Origin: an uncultured Pseudomonadota bacterium | Lineage (GTDB): Bacteria; Pseudomonadota; Gammaproteobacteria; Burkholderiales; Burkholderiaceae | Assembly (NCBI GenBank): GCA_946480245.1 | Contig: CAMLIZ010000058.1 | Location: forward strand, 1-25,818 | Length of the DNA stretch: 25,818 nt | Direction: 5' to 3' | Shown here: positions 10,272-18,884 of the stretch, piece by piece | Numbering within the stretch: position 1 is the stretch's first letter | Layout of the letters: every line of letters begins with the position of its first letter | Notes under the pieces: model-generated | What the model was told of the DNA's origin: nothing | Seen by the model: the letters and a program-made list of their open reading frames with translations, nothing else | Databases searched by the model: none | Program-made: the position numbers and the translations under genes

Positions 10272-10985
10272 ATGAGCCTTTCCTATGCCCCTGGCCTTGC
10301 AGTGCAAGGCTTCACGCCGCCCTTGCGCCTGGCCGACTTCCGCCTGATCGCTTTCGACATGGATTCGACGCTGATCAACATCGAGTGCGTCGACGAGATC
10401 GCCGGCGCCGCGGGCCGCAAGGCGGAAGTGGCAGCGATCACCGAAGCCGCCATGCGCGGGGAGATCGTCGACTACAAGGAGAGCCTGCGCCGCCGGGTTG
10501 CGTTGCTCAAGGGCGTGCCGGAATCGGCGCTGGCCGAGGTGTACGCCCAGCGCCTGCAGCTCAATCCCGGTGCCGAGACGCTGGTGCGAGCGGCACAGGC
10601 CGCCGGGCTGAAGACCTTGCTCGTGTCGGGCGGCTTCACCTTCTTCACCGACCGTGTGCGCGACCGCCTGAAGCTGGACTTCACGCGCAGCAACGTGCTC
10701 GAGGTGGCAAACGGCGCGCTCACCGGCCGGATGGTTGACCAACCCTGGGGCGACATCTGCGACGGCGACGAAAAGAAGCGCATGCTGCTGCAGACCTGCG
10801 CGCAGCTGGGCATCGAGCCGCACCGGGCCATCGCGGTGGGCGACGGCGCCAATGACCTGCCGATGATGGGTGTGGCGGGCCTGTCGGTGGCCTATCACGC
10901 CAAGCCGAAGGTGCGCGAGCAGGCGATGGTGCAGATCAACGACGGCGGGCTGGACCGGCTGCTGGAAGTGGTCACGCCGGCATAG
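10272..10985 (+). CDS. serB: Phosphoserine phosphatase, short form
   Basis: Last step of serine synthesis: O-phospho-L-serine to L-serine in the cytoplasm. This HAD-superfamily enzyme has the DxDST motif (FDMDSTLIN, nucleophile D29, acid D31), motif II serine in LLVSGGFTFF (S119), a motif III lysine in the DGDEKKRML region, and motif IV GDGANDLPMM (190-199). ECVDE at 38-42 is the usual SerB substrate-site segment. At 237 residues it lacks the N-terminal regulatory region of the 322-residue E. coli enzyme, as is common in this group. The frame opens at 10164, but the added 36 residues are Arg/Pro-rich and span the TACAAT element, so ATG 10272 is chosen. Its last 14 bases overlap the convergent decarboxylase gene. 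Confidence 0.93.
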   Translation: MSLSYAPGLAVQGFTPPLRLADFRLIAFDMDSTLINIECVDEIAGAAGRKAEVAAITEAAMRGEIVDYKESLRRRVALLKGVPESALAEVYAQRLQLNPGAETLVRAAQAAGLKTLLVSGGFTFFTDRVRDRLKLDFTRSNVLEVANGALTGRMVDQPWGDICDGDEKKRMLLQTCAQLGIEPHRAIAVGDGANDLPMMGVAGLSVAYHAKPKVREQAMVQINDGGLDRLLEVVTPA

Positions 10986-12642
10986 ACAGCCGCTTGACCC
11001 CGCCGACGAAGCGCGACAGCGTCTCCGACATCGCACCGGGCGCCAGCTGCACGTCGATCAGCTGGAAGGAGCCCCGAGTGCCCGACGCCGCCTGCAGTGC
11101 CCGCACCAGCTCGCGACGCGTGCTTACCCGGTATCCCTGGCCGCCCATGCCAGCAGCCATGGACGCGAAGTCCCAGCGTCCCAGCTCGTTGAAGCGCGAC
11201 TGCGGCTGGAACGCGCGCAGCATCTCCCAGGCGCCGTTGTTGACCAGCACCACGATCGGGTCGCTGCCATGGCGGCGCGCATTGCCGAGCTCCCAGCCGG
11301 TCATCTGGAAGGCACCGTCGCCCACCAGCACCAGCGGCCGTTCACCGGTGCTCGCCTGCAGCCCCAGCGCGGCCGGCACGCCGTAGCCCATGGTGGCGTA
11401 GTAGCCGGGCGCGAGCAGCGCGGTGGGCGCGAGATCCAGTCCGGTGAACAGACAGTCGCCGATGTCGCTCACCACCGGATGATGGCCCTCGCGCGCCAAC
11501 AGGTCGTTCAGCGCACACGCGATGTCGCGCGGGGTGATCGGCGCCTCGTCCTGCGGACAACCCATGATGGGCGGTGCGGGCGCCGGCACCGACCTTGCGC
11601 TGGGCGCCGAAGGCACGCGTTCGAGCAGCGCATCGACCAGCGCGGCCAGTGGAATGCCGGAGTAGACGTGGTGGCCCAGCCGCACCTGACCGTCGAGCGC
11701 CTGCACCGTGTGGCGCATGTCGATGCGCTGCTGCGACACCGCGAAATTGGTGTCCGACACGATCACGCCCAGCAGCAGCAGGCCGTCCGAGCCCTCCACC
11801 TCTTCGGTGACGCGCTGCTCGCCCGCCACGCCGAGGTAGGTGCCGATCAGCGGCGCGTCGGCGCCCGCGAGCAGGCCACGGCCCATGAAGCTGGTGACCG
11901 TGGGCAGGTTGAGCCGCCGTGCGAGCTCGGCCACCTGCCGCTCCAGCGCATAGCGCCGCACTTCGACACCCACCATCAGCACCGGTCGCCGCGCGCGCTT
12001 CAGCCGCGCCAGCACCTCATCGGCGCACGCCGCCACGGCGTCCGGATCGGGCGGAGGCTCGGGCTGCAGCGCGATGGGGCGACAGGCGGCGCCGGTCATG
12101 TCACGCGGCATCTCCAGGTACACCGGCTTCGAATGCCGGCGCGCGCTCGCCAGTACGCGGGCGATGTCAGCTGGCGCGCGCGCCGCGTCGTCCAGCCGTG
12201 CCTGGTCGACCGTGATCTCGCGATAGATGCGCCATTGCGAATCCAGCGTCTTCACTTGATGGTGCAGTTGCAGGCCGCTGGCCGCTTCGTGCGCTGCCGG
12301 GGCGCCGGAGATCACCACCACCGGCACGCGCTCGGCATACGAGCCGGCCACGGCGTTGACCATGTTCAGCGCGCCGGCACCGTAAGTCACCGCGGCCACC
12401 CCCAACCCGCCGCGATAGCGGGCCGACGCGTCGGCCGCAAAGCCGACCGCCGGCTCGTGGGACAGGGTGAACAGCGGCAGCGTGCCGAGGCGCTCGACCT
12501 CGGCGAAGAAGGGGAGCGCGAAATCGCCAGGGATGCCGAAGATCTCGCGGGCGCCATGCTCACGCAGCGCTTCCAGCAGCAGTTGGGAGAGATTCACGAT
12601 GGCAACGGCCTCGTGGGCCGTGGAGGGAAACGGTGTCCGCAT
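10972..12642 (-). CDS. ipdC: Phenylpyruvate/indolepyruvate decarboxylase (ThDP-dependent)
   Basis: A thiamine-diphosphate 2-keto acid decarboxylase converting phenylpyruvate or indole-3-pyruvate to the aldehyde (Ehrlich-type amino acid breakdown or auxin formation). The sequence follows, from memory, the Azospirillum enzyme closely: FGIPGDFALPFF (D40), LSHEPAVGFAADA (E63), LHHQ (H127-H128), SFMGRGLLA-type and SDTNFAVSQ segments, and the cofactor motif GDGAFQMTGWELGNARR...NN (441-469) followed by WEML with E473. All expected PDC-family active-site residues are present. The start is uncertain: ATG 12642 has no ribosome site, GTG 12663 lies upstream, and GTG 12597 (12 bases after GAGG) matches the family N-terminus (VNLSQLLLEAL). 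hrpA ends 77 bases upstream on the same strand. Phenylpyruvate versus indolepyruvate preference cannot be read safely from sequence. Confidence 0.88.
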   Translation of the reverse strand: MRTPFPSTAHEAVAIVNLSQLLLEALREHGAREIFGIPGDFALPFFAEVERLGTLPLFTLSHEPAVGFAADASARYRGGLGVAAVTYGAGALNMVNAVAGSYAERVPVVVISGAPAAHEAASGLQLHHQVKTLDSQWRIYREITVDQARLDDAARAPADIARVLASARRHSKPVYLEMPRDMTGAACRPIALQPEPPPDPDAVAACADEVLARLKRARRPVLMVGVEVRRYALERQVAELARRLNLPTVTSFMGRGLLAGADAPLIGTYLGVAGEQRVTEEVEGSDGLLLLGVIVSDTNFAVSQQRIDMRHTVQALDGQVRLGHHVYSGIPLAALVDALLERVPSAPSARSVPAPAPPIMGCPQDEAPITPRDIACALNDLLAREGHHPVVSDIGDCLFTGLDLAPTALLAPGYYATMGYGVPAALGLQASTGERPLVLVGDGAFQMTGWELGNARRHGSDPIVVLVNNGAWEMLRAFQPQSRFNELGRWDFASMAAGMGGQGYRVSTRRELVRALQAASGTRGSFQLIDVQLAPGAMSETLSRFVGGVKRLSMPA

Positions 12643-12718
12643 GCTGCACCGAATGGACGCCACCCACCTTGACGCCGCTTAACACACGGCGCCATGAGGC
12701 GCCCAGGCCGCGGCCGGC

Positions 12719-15700
12719 TCAGCTGGTCAGCTGGCTCCAGGCCTTGTCCAGCCGTTTCACGCTCACTGGCTGCGGTGTGCGCAGCTCCTGCGCGAAGAAA
12801 CTGACCCTCAGCTCCTCGAGCAGCCAGCGATATTCGTCCAGGCGCGCATCCGCGGCACCCTTGAGCTCCGGCAGCCGGCGCAGGTAGCGCTGCTCCAGCG
12901 GGCGCAGTTCAGCCAGCTTCTGCGCATCTCGCGCCGGATCGCCACGCAGCTTGTCGAGCCGCAGCTGAATCGCCTTGAGGTAGCGCGGGAAGTGCTGCAG
13001 CTGTGGATACGGCGTCAGCTGCAGGAAGCGCTTGGGCACCAGCCGGTGCAGCTGCGCCTGTACGTCGTCCGCCACCTCCTTGGGTGCGCGCGCGTCCTTG
13101 AGCTTGCGCAGGGCCAACGCGTACTCCGCCAGCACCATGCCAGCAAGGCGTGCCACTTCTTGCGCGATCAGGTTCAAGCGCGGCCGGCCCTCGTCGATGC
13201 GGGCCTTGAAAGCGGCCTCGTCGGTGGGCAGCGGCTCCTGCAGGAAGGCGCGTTCCAAAGCGACGTCGATCACCTGGGCGCGCAGCTCCTCCAGGCTGCC
13301 CAGCGGCATGTAAGCCACCGCCATCTTCTGCAGATCGGAGATGTTCTTCTCCAGGTACTTCAGCGGCTCCTTGATCTGCAGCGCCACCAGCCTGCGCAGG
13401 CCGGCGCGGTGCCGGGCGGCGGCCACATCGGGTTCGTCGAACACCTCGATCTCGACGTGCGTGCCCTTGTCGATCAGCGCCGGAAAACCGATCAGCGTCT
13501 GGCCGCCCTTCTTCAGTTCCATGAGTTCGGGCAGCTCCCCGAAGCGCCACTCGGTATAGCGCGCGGCGGGAGCCGCCGGTGCGCTGTTGGCGACAGCCGG
13601 CGCGGTATCCGCGGGCGCGTCGCGCGGTGCAGCGACAGGCGCCGCCGGCACCACGCCCTTCAGCGAAGCCAGCGCCTGGAACGCCGAGCGGGCCTGCCCC
13701 CCCAACTCGGCTTTCAGTGCCGCCAGGTTGCGCCCCATGCCCAGTTGCCGGCCGTGCTCGTCCACCACGCGGAAATTCATGAACAGGTGCGCCGACAGGG
13801 TCTCGAGCTTGAAGTCGTTGCGCTGTACCGCCAGCTGGGTGCGCTCGCGCACCGCCTTCAGCAGCGCATCGAGCAGGCTGCCATGGCCGAATGGCGTGAG
13901 TTCGACGAATTCCGCCGCATAGTCGGGCAGCGGCACCAGGCGCGAGCGCGGGCGCTGGTGCAGGCTCTTCACCAGCGCGAGCACCTTGTCCTTCAGCATG
14001 CCGGGCACCAGCCACTCGCAGCGCTCCTCACTCACTTGGTTGAGTGCATAGATCGGCACCGTCACCGTCACGCCGTCGCGCGCGTCGCCGGGGTCGTGCA
14101 GGTAGGCTGCACTGCAATCGACACCGCCCAGGCGCAGCGTCTTCGGGAAGGCCGAAGTGGTGATGCCGGCGGCCTCGTGCCGCATCAGCTCTTCCTTTGT
14201 GAGCCACAGCAGCTTGGGCTGCTTCTTGCTCTCTTCGCGGTACCAGCGCTCGAAGGTGAAGCCGGAAACCACCTCGGCCGGCAGCTGCTGGTCGTAGAAG
14301 GCGTGGATCAGTTCGTCATCGACCAGCACGTCCTGGCGGCGCGACTTGTGCTCCAGCTCCTCCACTTGCCGCACCAGCTTCTGGTTGTGCACGAGGAACG
14401 GCAGCTTGGTGTCCCACTCGCCGGCCACCAAGGCCTCGCGGATGAAGATCTCGCGCGCCGCAGGCGGGTCGACCTTGCCGAAGTTCACGCGCCGGTTGCT
14501 GTAGATCACGATGCCATACAAGGTGGCGCGCTCCAGCGCCACCACCTCGGCCGCCTTCTTCTCCCAATGCGGCTCCAGCAGCTGCGTCTTCAGCAAGTGG
14601 CCCGCGATGCCCGGCAGCCATTGCGGCTCGATGGCGGCGATGCCGCGCGCGTACAACCGCGTCGTCTCCACCAGCTCGGCCGCGACGATCCAGCGTCCGG
14701 GCTTCTTGCTCAGGTGCGCACCCGGATGGCGCCAGAACCTGATGCCGCGCGCGCCGAGGTACCACTCGTCGTCGTCGGCCTTCAGCCCGATGTTGCCCAG
14801 CAGGCCGGCCAGCATCGCGAGGTGGATCTGCTCGTAGGTGGCCGGCGAGGCGTTCAGGCGCCAGCCGTGTTCGGCCACCACGGTGTGCAGCTGGGAATGG
14901 ATGTCGCGCCACTCCCGCACCCGGCGCGGCGACACGAAGTTGTCGCGCAGCAGCTGCTCGTGCTTGCGACTCGACAACCTGTGCTCGCCCTGCCCGCCGC
15001 GCGACTCCTCCAGCCACTTCCAGAGCTTGAGGTAGCCCATGAACTCCGACTTCTCGTCGTCGAACTTCTTGTGCTTTTCGTCGGCGGCCTGCGCGGCCTC
15101 CATCGGCCGGTCGCGCACGTCCTGCACGCTCAGCGCACTGGCGATGATCAGCACTTCGGTGAGCGACTGTCGATCGCGCGCCTCCAGGATCATGCGGCCG
15201 ATGCGCGGGTCGAGCGGCAGCTTCGCAAGCTCGCGGCCGATCGCCGTGAGCTCGTTGCGCTCGTCCACCGCATTCAGCTCGCCGAGCAGCGCATAGCCAT
15301 CGGCGATGGCCTTGGCACGCGGCGGTTCGAGGAACGGGAAATCCTCCACCTGCCCCAGCCCCAGCGCCTTCATGCGCAGGATCACGCCGGCCAGCGACGA
15401 GCGCAGGATCTCCGGATCGGTGAAGCGCGGCCGCTCGCTGTATCCCTTCTCGTCGTACAGCCGAATGCAGATGCCGTTGGCCACGCGTCCGCAGCGGCCG
15501 GCGCGCTGGTTGGCCGCGGCCTGGCTGATGGGCTCGACCTGCAGCTGCTCCACCTTGTTGCGGTAGCTGTAGCGCTTGACGCGGGCGAGGCCGCTGTCGA
15601 TCACGTAGCGGATGCCCGGCACCGTGAGCGAGGTCTCGGCCACGTTGGTGGCCAGCACGATGCGGCGTGCGCCGTGCGCCTCGAACACCTTGTCCTGCTC

Positions 15701-16585
15701 CGCCTGTGACAGGCGCGCGAACAGCGGCAGGATCTCTACGCCCGGCGGGTGGTGCTTGCGCAGGTGGTCGGCGGCCTCACGGATCTCGCGCTCGCCCGGC
15801 AGGAACACCAGCACGTCACCCGGCCCCTCGCGCCAGAGCTCATCCACCGCCTGCCCGATGGCGTCGTCGAGATCGAACTCACGGCTCTCCTCGAAAGGCA
15901 GCCAGCGCATCTCCACCGGGTACAGGCGGCCCGACACCATGATCACCGGCGCCGGCCCCTTCACGGAGGCGAAGTGTTCGGCAAAGCGCTCGGCGTCGAT
16001 CGTGGCCGAGGTGACGATCACCTTCAGATCGGGGCGGCGCGCCAGCACCTCGCGCAGATAGCCGAGCAGAAAGTCGATGTTCAACGAGCGCTCGTGCGCC
16101 TCGTCGATGATCAACGTGTCGTAGGCCTTCAGCAGCGGATCGGTCTGCGTCTCCGCCAGCAGGATGCCATCGGTCATCAGCTTGACCGAAGCGCCCGGCT
16201 GCAGCCGGTCCTGGAAGCGCACCTTGTAGCCCACCACCTCGCCGAGGGGCGACTTGAGCTCCTCTGCGATGCGCTTGGCCACAGACGACGCCGCGATGCG
16301 CCGCGGCTGCGTGTGTCCGATCAAACCCTTGCCGCCAGCCCCCCAGCCGCGGCCCATGGCGAGCGCGATCTTCGGCAGCTGCGTGGTCTTGCCCGAGCCG
16401 GTTTCGCCACACACGATCACCACTTGGTGCTCGTGCACGGCACGCATGATCTCCTCGCGCCGGGCGGAAACCGGCAGCGATTCGGGGAAGGTGATGGGCG
16501 GCACCGCGTTGGCCGGTCGCGGCTGAGAAGCGCGCTCACGGCGGGCGGGCGATGCCGGACGGGAGGAGGATGCCGGCGAATTCAC
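12719..16585 (-). CDS. hrpA: ATP-dependent RNA helicase HrpA (DEAH box)
   Basis: A 1288-residue DEAH-box helicase, the usual HrpA size; E. coli HrpA acts in mRNA processing and in rescue of stalled or collided ribosomes. Seen in order: a basic Ser/Pro-rich N-tail, Walker A GETGSGKT (60-67), TQPRRIAA, DEAH (161-164), SAT (193-195), QRAGRCGR (360-367), the helicase-associated/OB region, and a long C-terminal DUF3418 region interrupted by an Ala/Pro-rich linker (about 1000-1030). The GTG at 16585 is the first start in the frame; no Shine-Dalgarno precedes it, but GATAAT ends nine bases upstream, so a nearly leaderless mRNA is possible. The gene is divergent from argA. A self-complementary GGCGCC-ATGA-GGCGCC at 12688-12703 follows its stop but lacks a U-run. 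Confidence 0.95.
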   Translation of the reverse strand: MNSPASSSRPASPARRERASQPRPANAVPPITFPESLPVSARREEIMRAVHEHQVVIVCGETGSGKTTQLPKIALAMGRGWGAGGKGLIGHTQPRRIAASSVAKRIAEELKSPLGEVVGYKVRFQDRLQPGASVKLMTDGILLAETQTDPLLKAYDTLIIDEAHERSLNIDFLLGYLREVLARRPDLKVIVTSATIDAERFAEHFASVKGPAPVIMVSGRLYPVEMRWLPFEESREFDLDDAIGQAVDELWREGPGDVLVFLPGEREIREAADHLRKHHPPGVEILPLFARLSQAEQDKVFEAHGARRIVLATNVAETSLTVPGIRYVIDSGLARVKRYSYRNKVEQLQVEPISQAAANQRAGRCGRVANGICIRLYDEKGYSERPRFTDPEILRSSLAGVILRMKALGLGQVEDFPFLEPPRAKAIADGYALLGELNAVDERNELTAIGRELAKLPLDPRIGRMILEARDRQSLTEVLIIASALSVQDVRDRPMEAAQAADEKHKKFDDEKSEFMGYLKLWKWLEESRGGQGEHRLSSRKHEQLLRDNFVSPRRVREWRDIHSQLHTVVAEHGWRLNASPATYEQIHLAMLAGLLGNIGLKADDDEWYLGARGIRFWRHPGAHLSKKPGRWIVAAELVETTRLYARGIAAIEPQWLPGIAGHLLKTQLLEPHWEKKAAEVVALERATLYGIVIYSNRRVNFGKVDPPAAREIFIREALVAGEWDTKLPFLVHNQKLVRQVEELEHKSRRQDVLVDDELIHAFYDQQLPAEVVSGFTFERWYREESKKQPKLLWLTKEELMRHEAAGITTSAFPKTLRLGGVDCSAAYLHDPGDARDGVTVTVPIYALNQVSEERCEWLVPGMLKDKVLALVKSLHQRPRSRLVPLPDYAAEFVELTPFGHGSLLDALLKAVRERTQLAVQRNDFKLETLSAHLFMNFRVVDEHGRQLGMGRNLAALKAELGGQARSAFQALASLKGVVPAAPVAAPRDAPADTAPAVANSAPAAPAARYTEWRFGELPELMELKKGGQTLIGFPALIDKGTHVEIEVFDEPDVAAARHRAGLRRLVALQIKEPLKYLEKNISDLQKMAVAYMPLGSLEELRAQVIDVALERAFLQEPLPTDEAAFKARIDEGRPRLNLIAQEVARLAGMVLAEYALALRKLKDARAPKEVADDVQAQLHRLVPKRFLQLTPYPQLQHFPRYLKAIQLRLDKLRGDPARDAQKLAELRPLEQRYLRRLPELKGAADARLDEYRWLLEELRVSFFAQELRTPQPVSVKRLDKAWSQLTS

Positions 16586-16594
16586 GAGGCGCGG

Positions 16595-16600
16595 ATTATC
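16595..16600 (-). promoter_or_regulatory. Candidate -10 element of hrpA
   Basis: GATAAT on the minus strand, nine bases before the GTG start. It differs from TATAAT at one position. No good -35 is seen 16-18 bases further up. Confidence 0.45.
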
Positions 16601-16630
16601 TGCGAGCCGCGAAGGCCGCAGGCGTTACGG

Positions 16631-16636
16631 CACAAT
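16631..16636 (+). promoter_or_regulatory. Candidate -10 element of argA
   Basis: CACAAT, 38 bases before the argA ATG. No matching -35 and no obvious ArgR box seen in the 89-base divergent region. Confidence 0.3.
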
Positions 16637-16674
16637 CCTTCAGCTTCGCCTTCACCATCGCCTACGGCCCGCCG

Positions 16675-18015
<1,341 letters not shown>

Positions 18016-18027
18016 GGAGAATCGGAT

Positions 18028-18303
18028 ATGGCCCGTACCGTGCAATGCGTTTACCTGAAGAAGGAAGCCGAAGGCCTGGACTTTGCGCCTTACCCGGGAG
18101 AACTCGGAAAGCGCATCTACGACAATGTCAGCAAGGAAGCCTTCGAATTGTGGAAGCGCCACCAGACCATGCTGGTGAATGAAAACCGCCTGAACCTTGC
18201 CGACGCGCGTGCGCGCCAGTACCTGGCGCGTCAGATGGAGCGGTTTTTCTTTGGCGAAGGCGCCGACCAGCCAGCAGGGTTTGTGCCTCCCGGCAGCACC
18301 TGA
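18028..18303 (+). CDS. yggX: Probable Fe(2+)-trafficking / oxidative damage protection protein
   Basis: A 91-residue cytoplasmic protein of the YggX family, linked in enterics to protection of Fe-S clusters from oxidation and to iron trafficking. It has the conserved N-terminus [18 protein letters not shown] with Cys7, then [20 protein letters not shown], and [16 protein letters not shown]. Length is normal. Shine-Dalgarno AAGGAG (18014-18019) overlaps the argA stop codon and sits eight bases before ATG, so translation is likely coupled to argA. Confidence 0.94.
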   Translation: MARTVQCVYLKKEAEGLDFAPYPGELGKRIYDNVSKEAFELWKRHQTMLVNENRLNLADARARQYLARQMERFFFGEGADQPAGFVPPGST

Positions 18304-18341
18304 TACTTTTTGCAGTCCATTCCCCGGGACTCGGCGCGCGG

Positions 18342-18350
18342 TGATATATT
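18342..18350 (+). promoter_or_regulatory. Extended -10 promoter of the H-NS-like gene
   Basis: TGATATATT fits the extended -10 form (TGn plus a -10 hexamer), giving a start near 18357 and a leader of about 29 bases with AGGAG before the GTG. The -35 is weak, as expected for extended -10 promoters. Confidence 0.5.
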
Positions 18351-18385
18351 CGCCCGCGCCGTTTCACTTTTTCAGGAGACGATTC

Positions 18386-18706
18386 GTGCCCAGCCTGCAG
18401 GAACTGCTCGCGCAGAAAGCCGCGCTCGAAAAGCAGATTGCCGAAACCCAACGCCAGGAACGCGCCGACGCCATCGCCAAGGTGAAATCCCTGATGGCGG
18501 AATACGGCCTTTCCGCGGCGGATATCGTCGGCAAGACGCCCAATCCGCCACGGGTGGGCCAGGCCAACGGCGGCACCGGCAAGAAGGTGGCGCCCAAGTA
18601 CCGCAATCCCGCCACCGGAGAAACCTGGACCGGCCGGGGGCTACAACCCAACTGGTTGAAAAGCGCATTGGCTTCCGGGAAAACGCTTTCCGACTTCGCA
18701 CTCTGA
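18386..18706 (+). CDS. H-NS histone family DNA-binding protein
   Basis: A 106-residue nucleoid protein of the H-NS/BpH3 type common in Burkholderiales. Residues 1-42 form a charged coiled coil for oligomerisation (LQELLAQKAALEKQIAETQ). A flexible linker (50-70) follows, then the C-terminal DNA-binding domain KYRNPATGETWTGRGLQPNW (71-90). The minor-groove motif, Q-G-R in enteric H-NS and R-G-R in several relatives, is R84-G85-L86 here. The GTG at 18386 has AGGAG (18374-18378) seven bases upstream; upstream codons of the open frame run back into yggX and are not coding. A rho-independent terminator follows at 18729, so this is probably a single-gene unit behind its own promoter. Confidence 0.9.
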   Translation: MPSLQELLAQKAALEKQIAETQRQERADAIAKVKSLMAEYGLSAADIVGKTPNPPRVGQANGGTGKKVAPKYRNPATGETWTGRGLQPNWLKSALASGKTLSDFAL

Positions 18707-18728
18707 CAGCACTGCGGCATATTCCCCC

Positions 18729-18756
18729 AGCCGCGGCTTTCGCGGCTTTTTCTTCT
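18729..18756 (+). terminator. Rho-independent terminator of the H-NS-like gene
   Basis: AGCCGCG (18729-18735), loop GCTTT, CGCGGCT (18741-18747), then a T-rich tract TTTTCTTCTT. It lies 22 bases after the stop. It is the clearest intrinsic terminator in the window. Confidence 0.85.
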
Positions 18757-18769
18757 TGACGCCTTTGCC

Positions 18770-18791
18770 TGCCCCCTTGGATTCGGGGGCA
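18770..18791. repeat. Inverted repeat upstream of the MASE1-GGDEF-EAL gene
   Basis: TGCCCCC (18770-18776) and GGGGGCA (18785-18791) form a perfect 7-bp inverted repeat with an 8-base spacer, between the terminator and a candidate -10. It could be a second hairpin or an operator; no T-run follows. Confidence 0.4.
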
Positions 18792-18812
18792 TCCGCGGCG
18801 CGGGCCCACTGA

Positions 18813-18818
18813 TACGAT
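18813..18818 (+). promoter_or_regulatory. Candidate -10 element of the MASE1-GGDEF-EAL gene
   Basis: TACGAT, nine bases before a TTG that opens the frame at 18828 and 66 bases before the GTG at 18885. No -35 is evident. Confidence 0.3.
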
Positions 18819-18884
18819 CGCGCGGTTTTGCCTGGCCCCACCCGGCCGCTGCTCGCCCTCGCTCGTTCTCCCCGCCGCCCCCTC

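Noticed and set aside
12688..12715. GGCGCC-ATGA-GGCGCC and GGCCGCGGCC downstream of the hrpA stop as a terminator
   Set aside because: No U-run on either strand, and such self-complementary GC words are common in this DNA.
12992..15709. A 905-codon plus-strand open frame across hrpA
   Set aside because: It is the antisense shadow of a well-conserved helicase, with Leu/Gln/His/Arg-rich low-complexity sequence and no family features.
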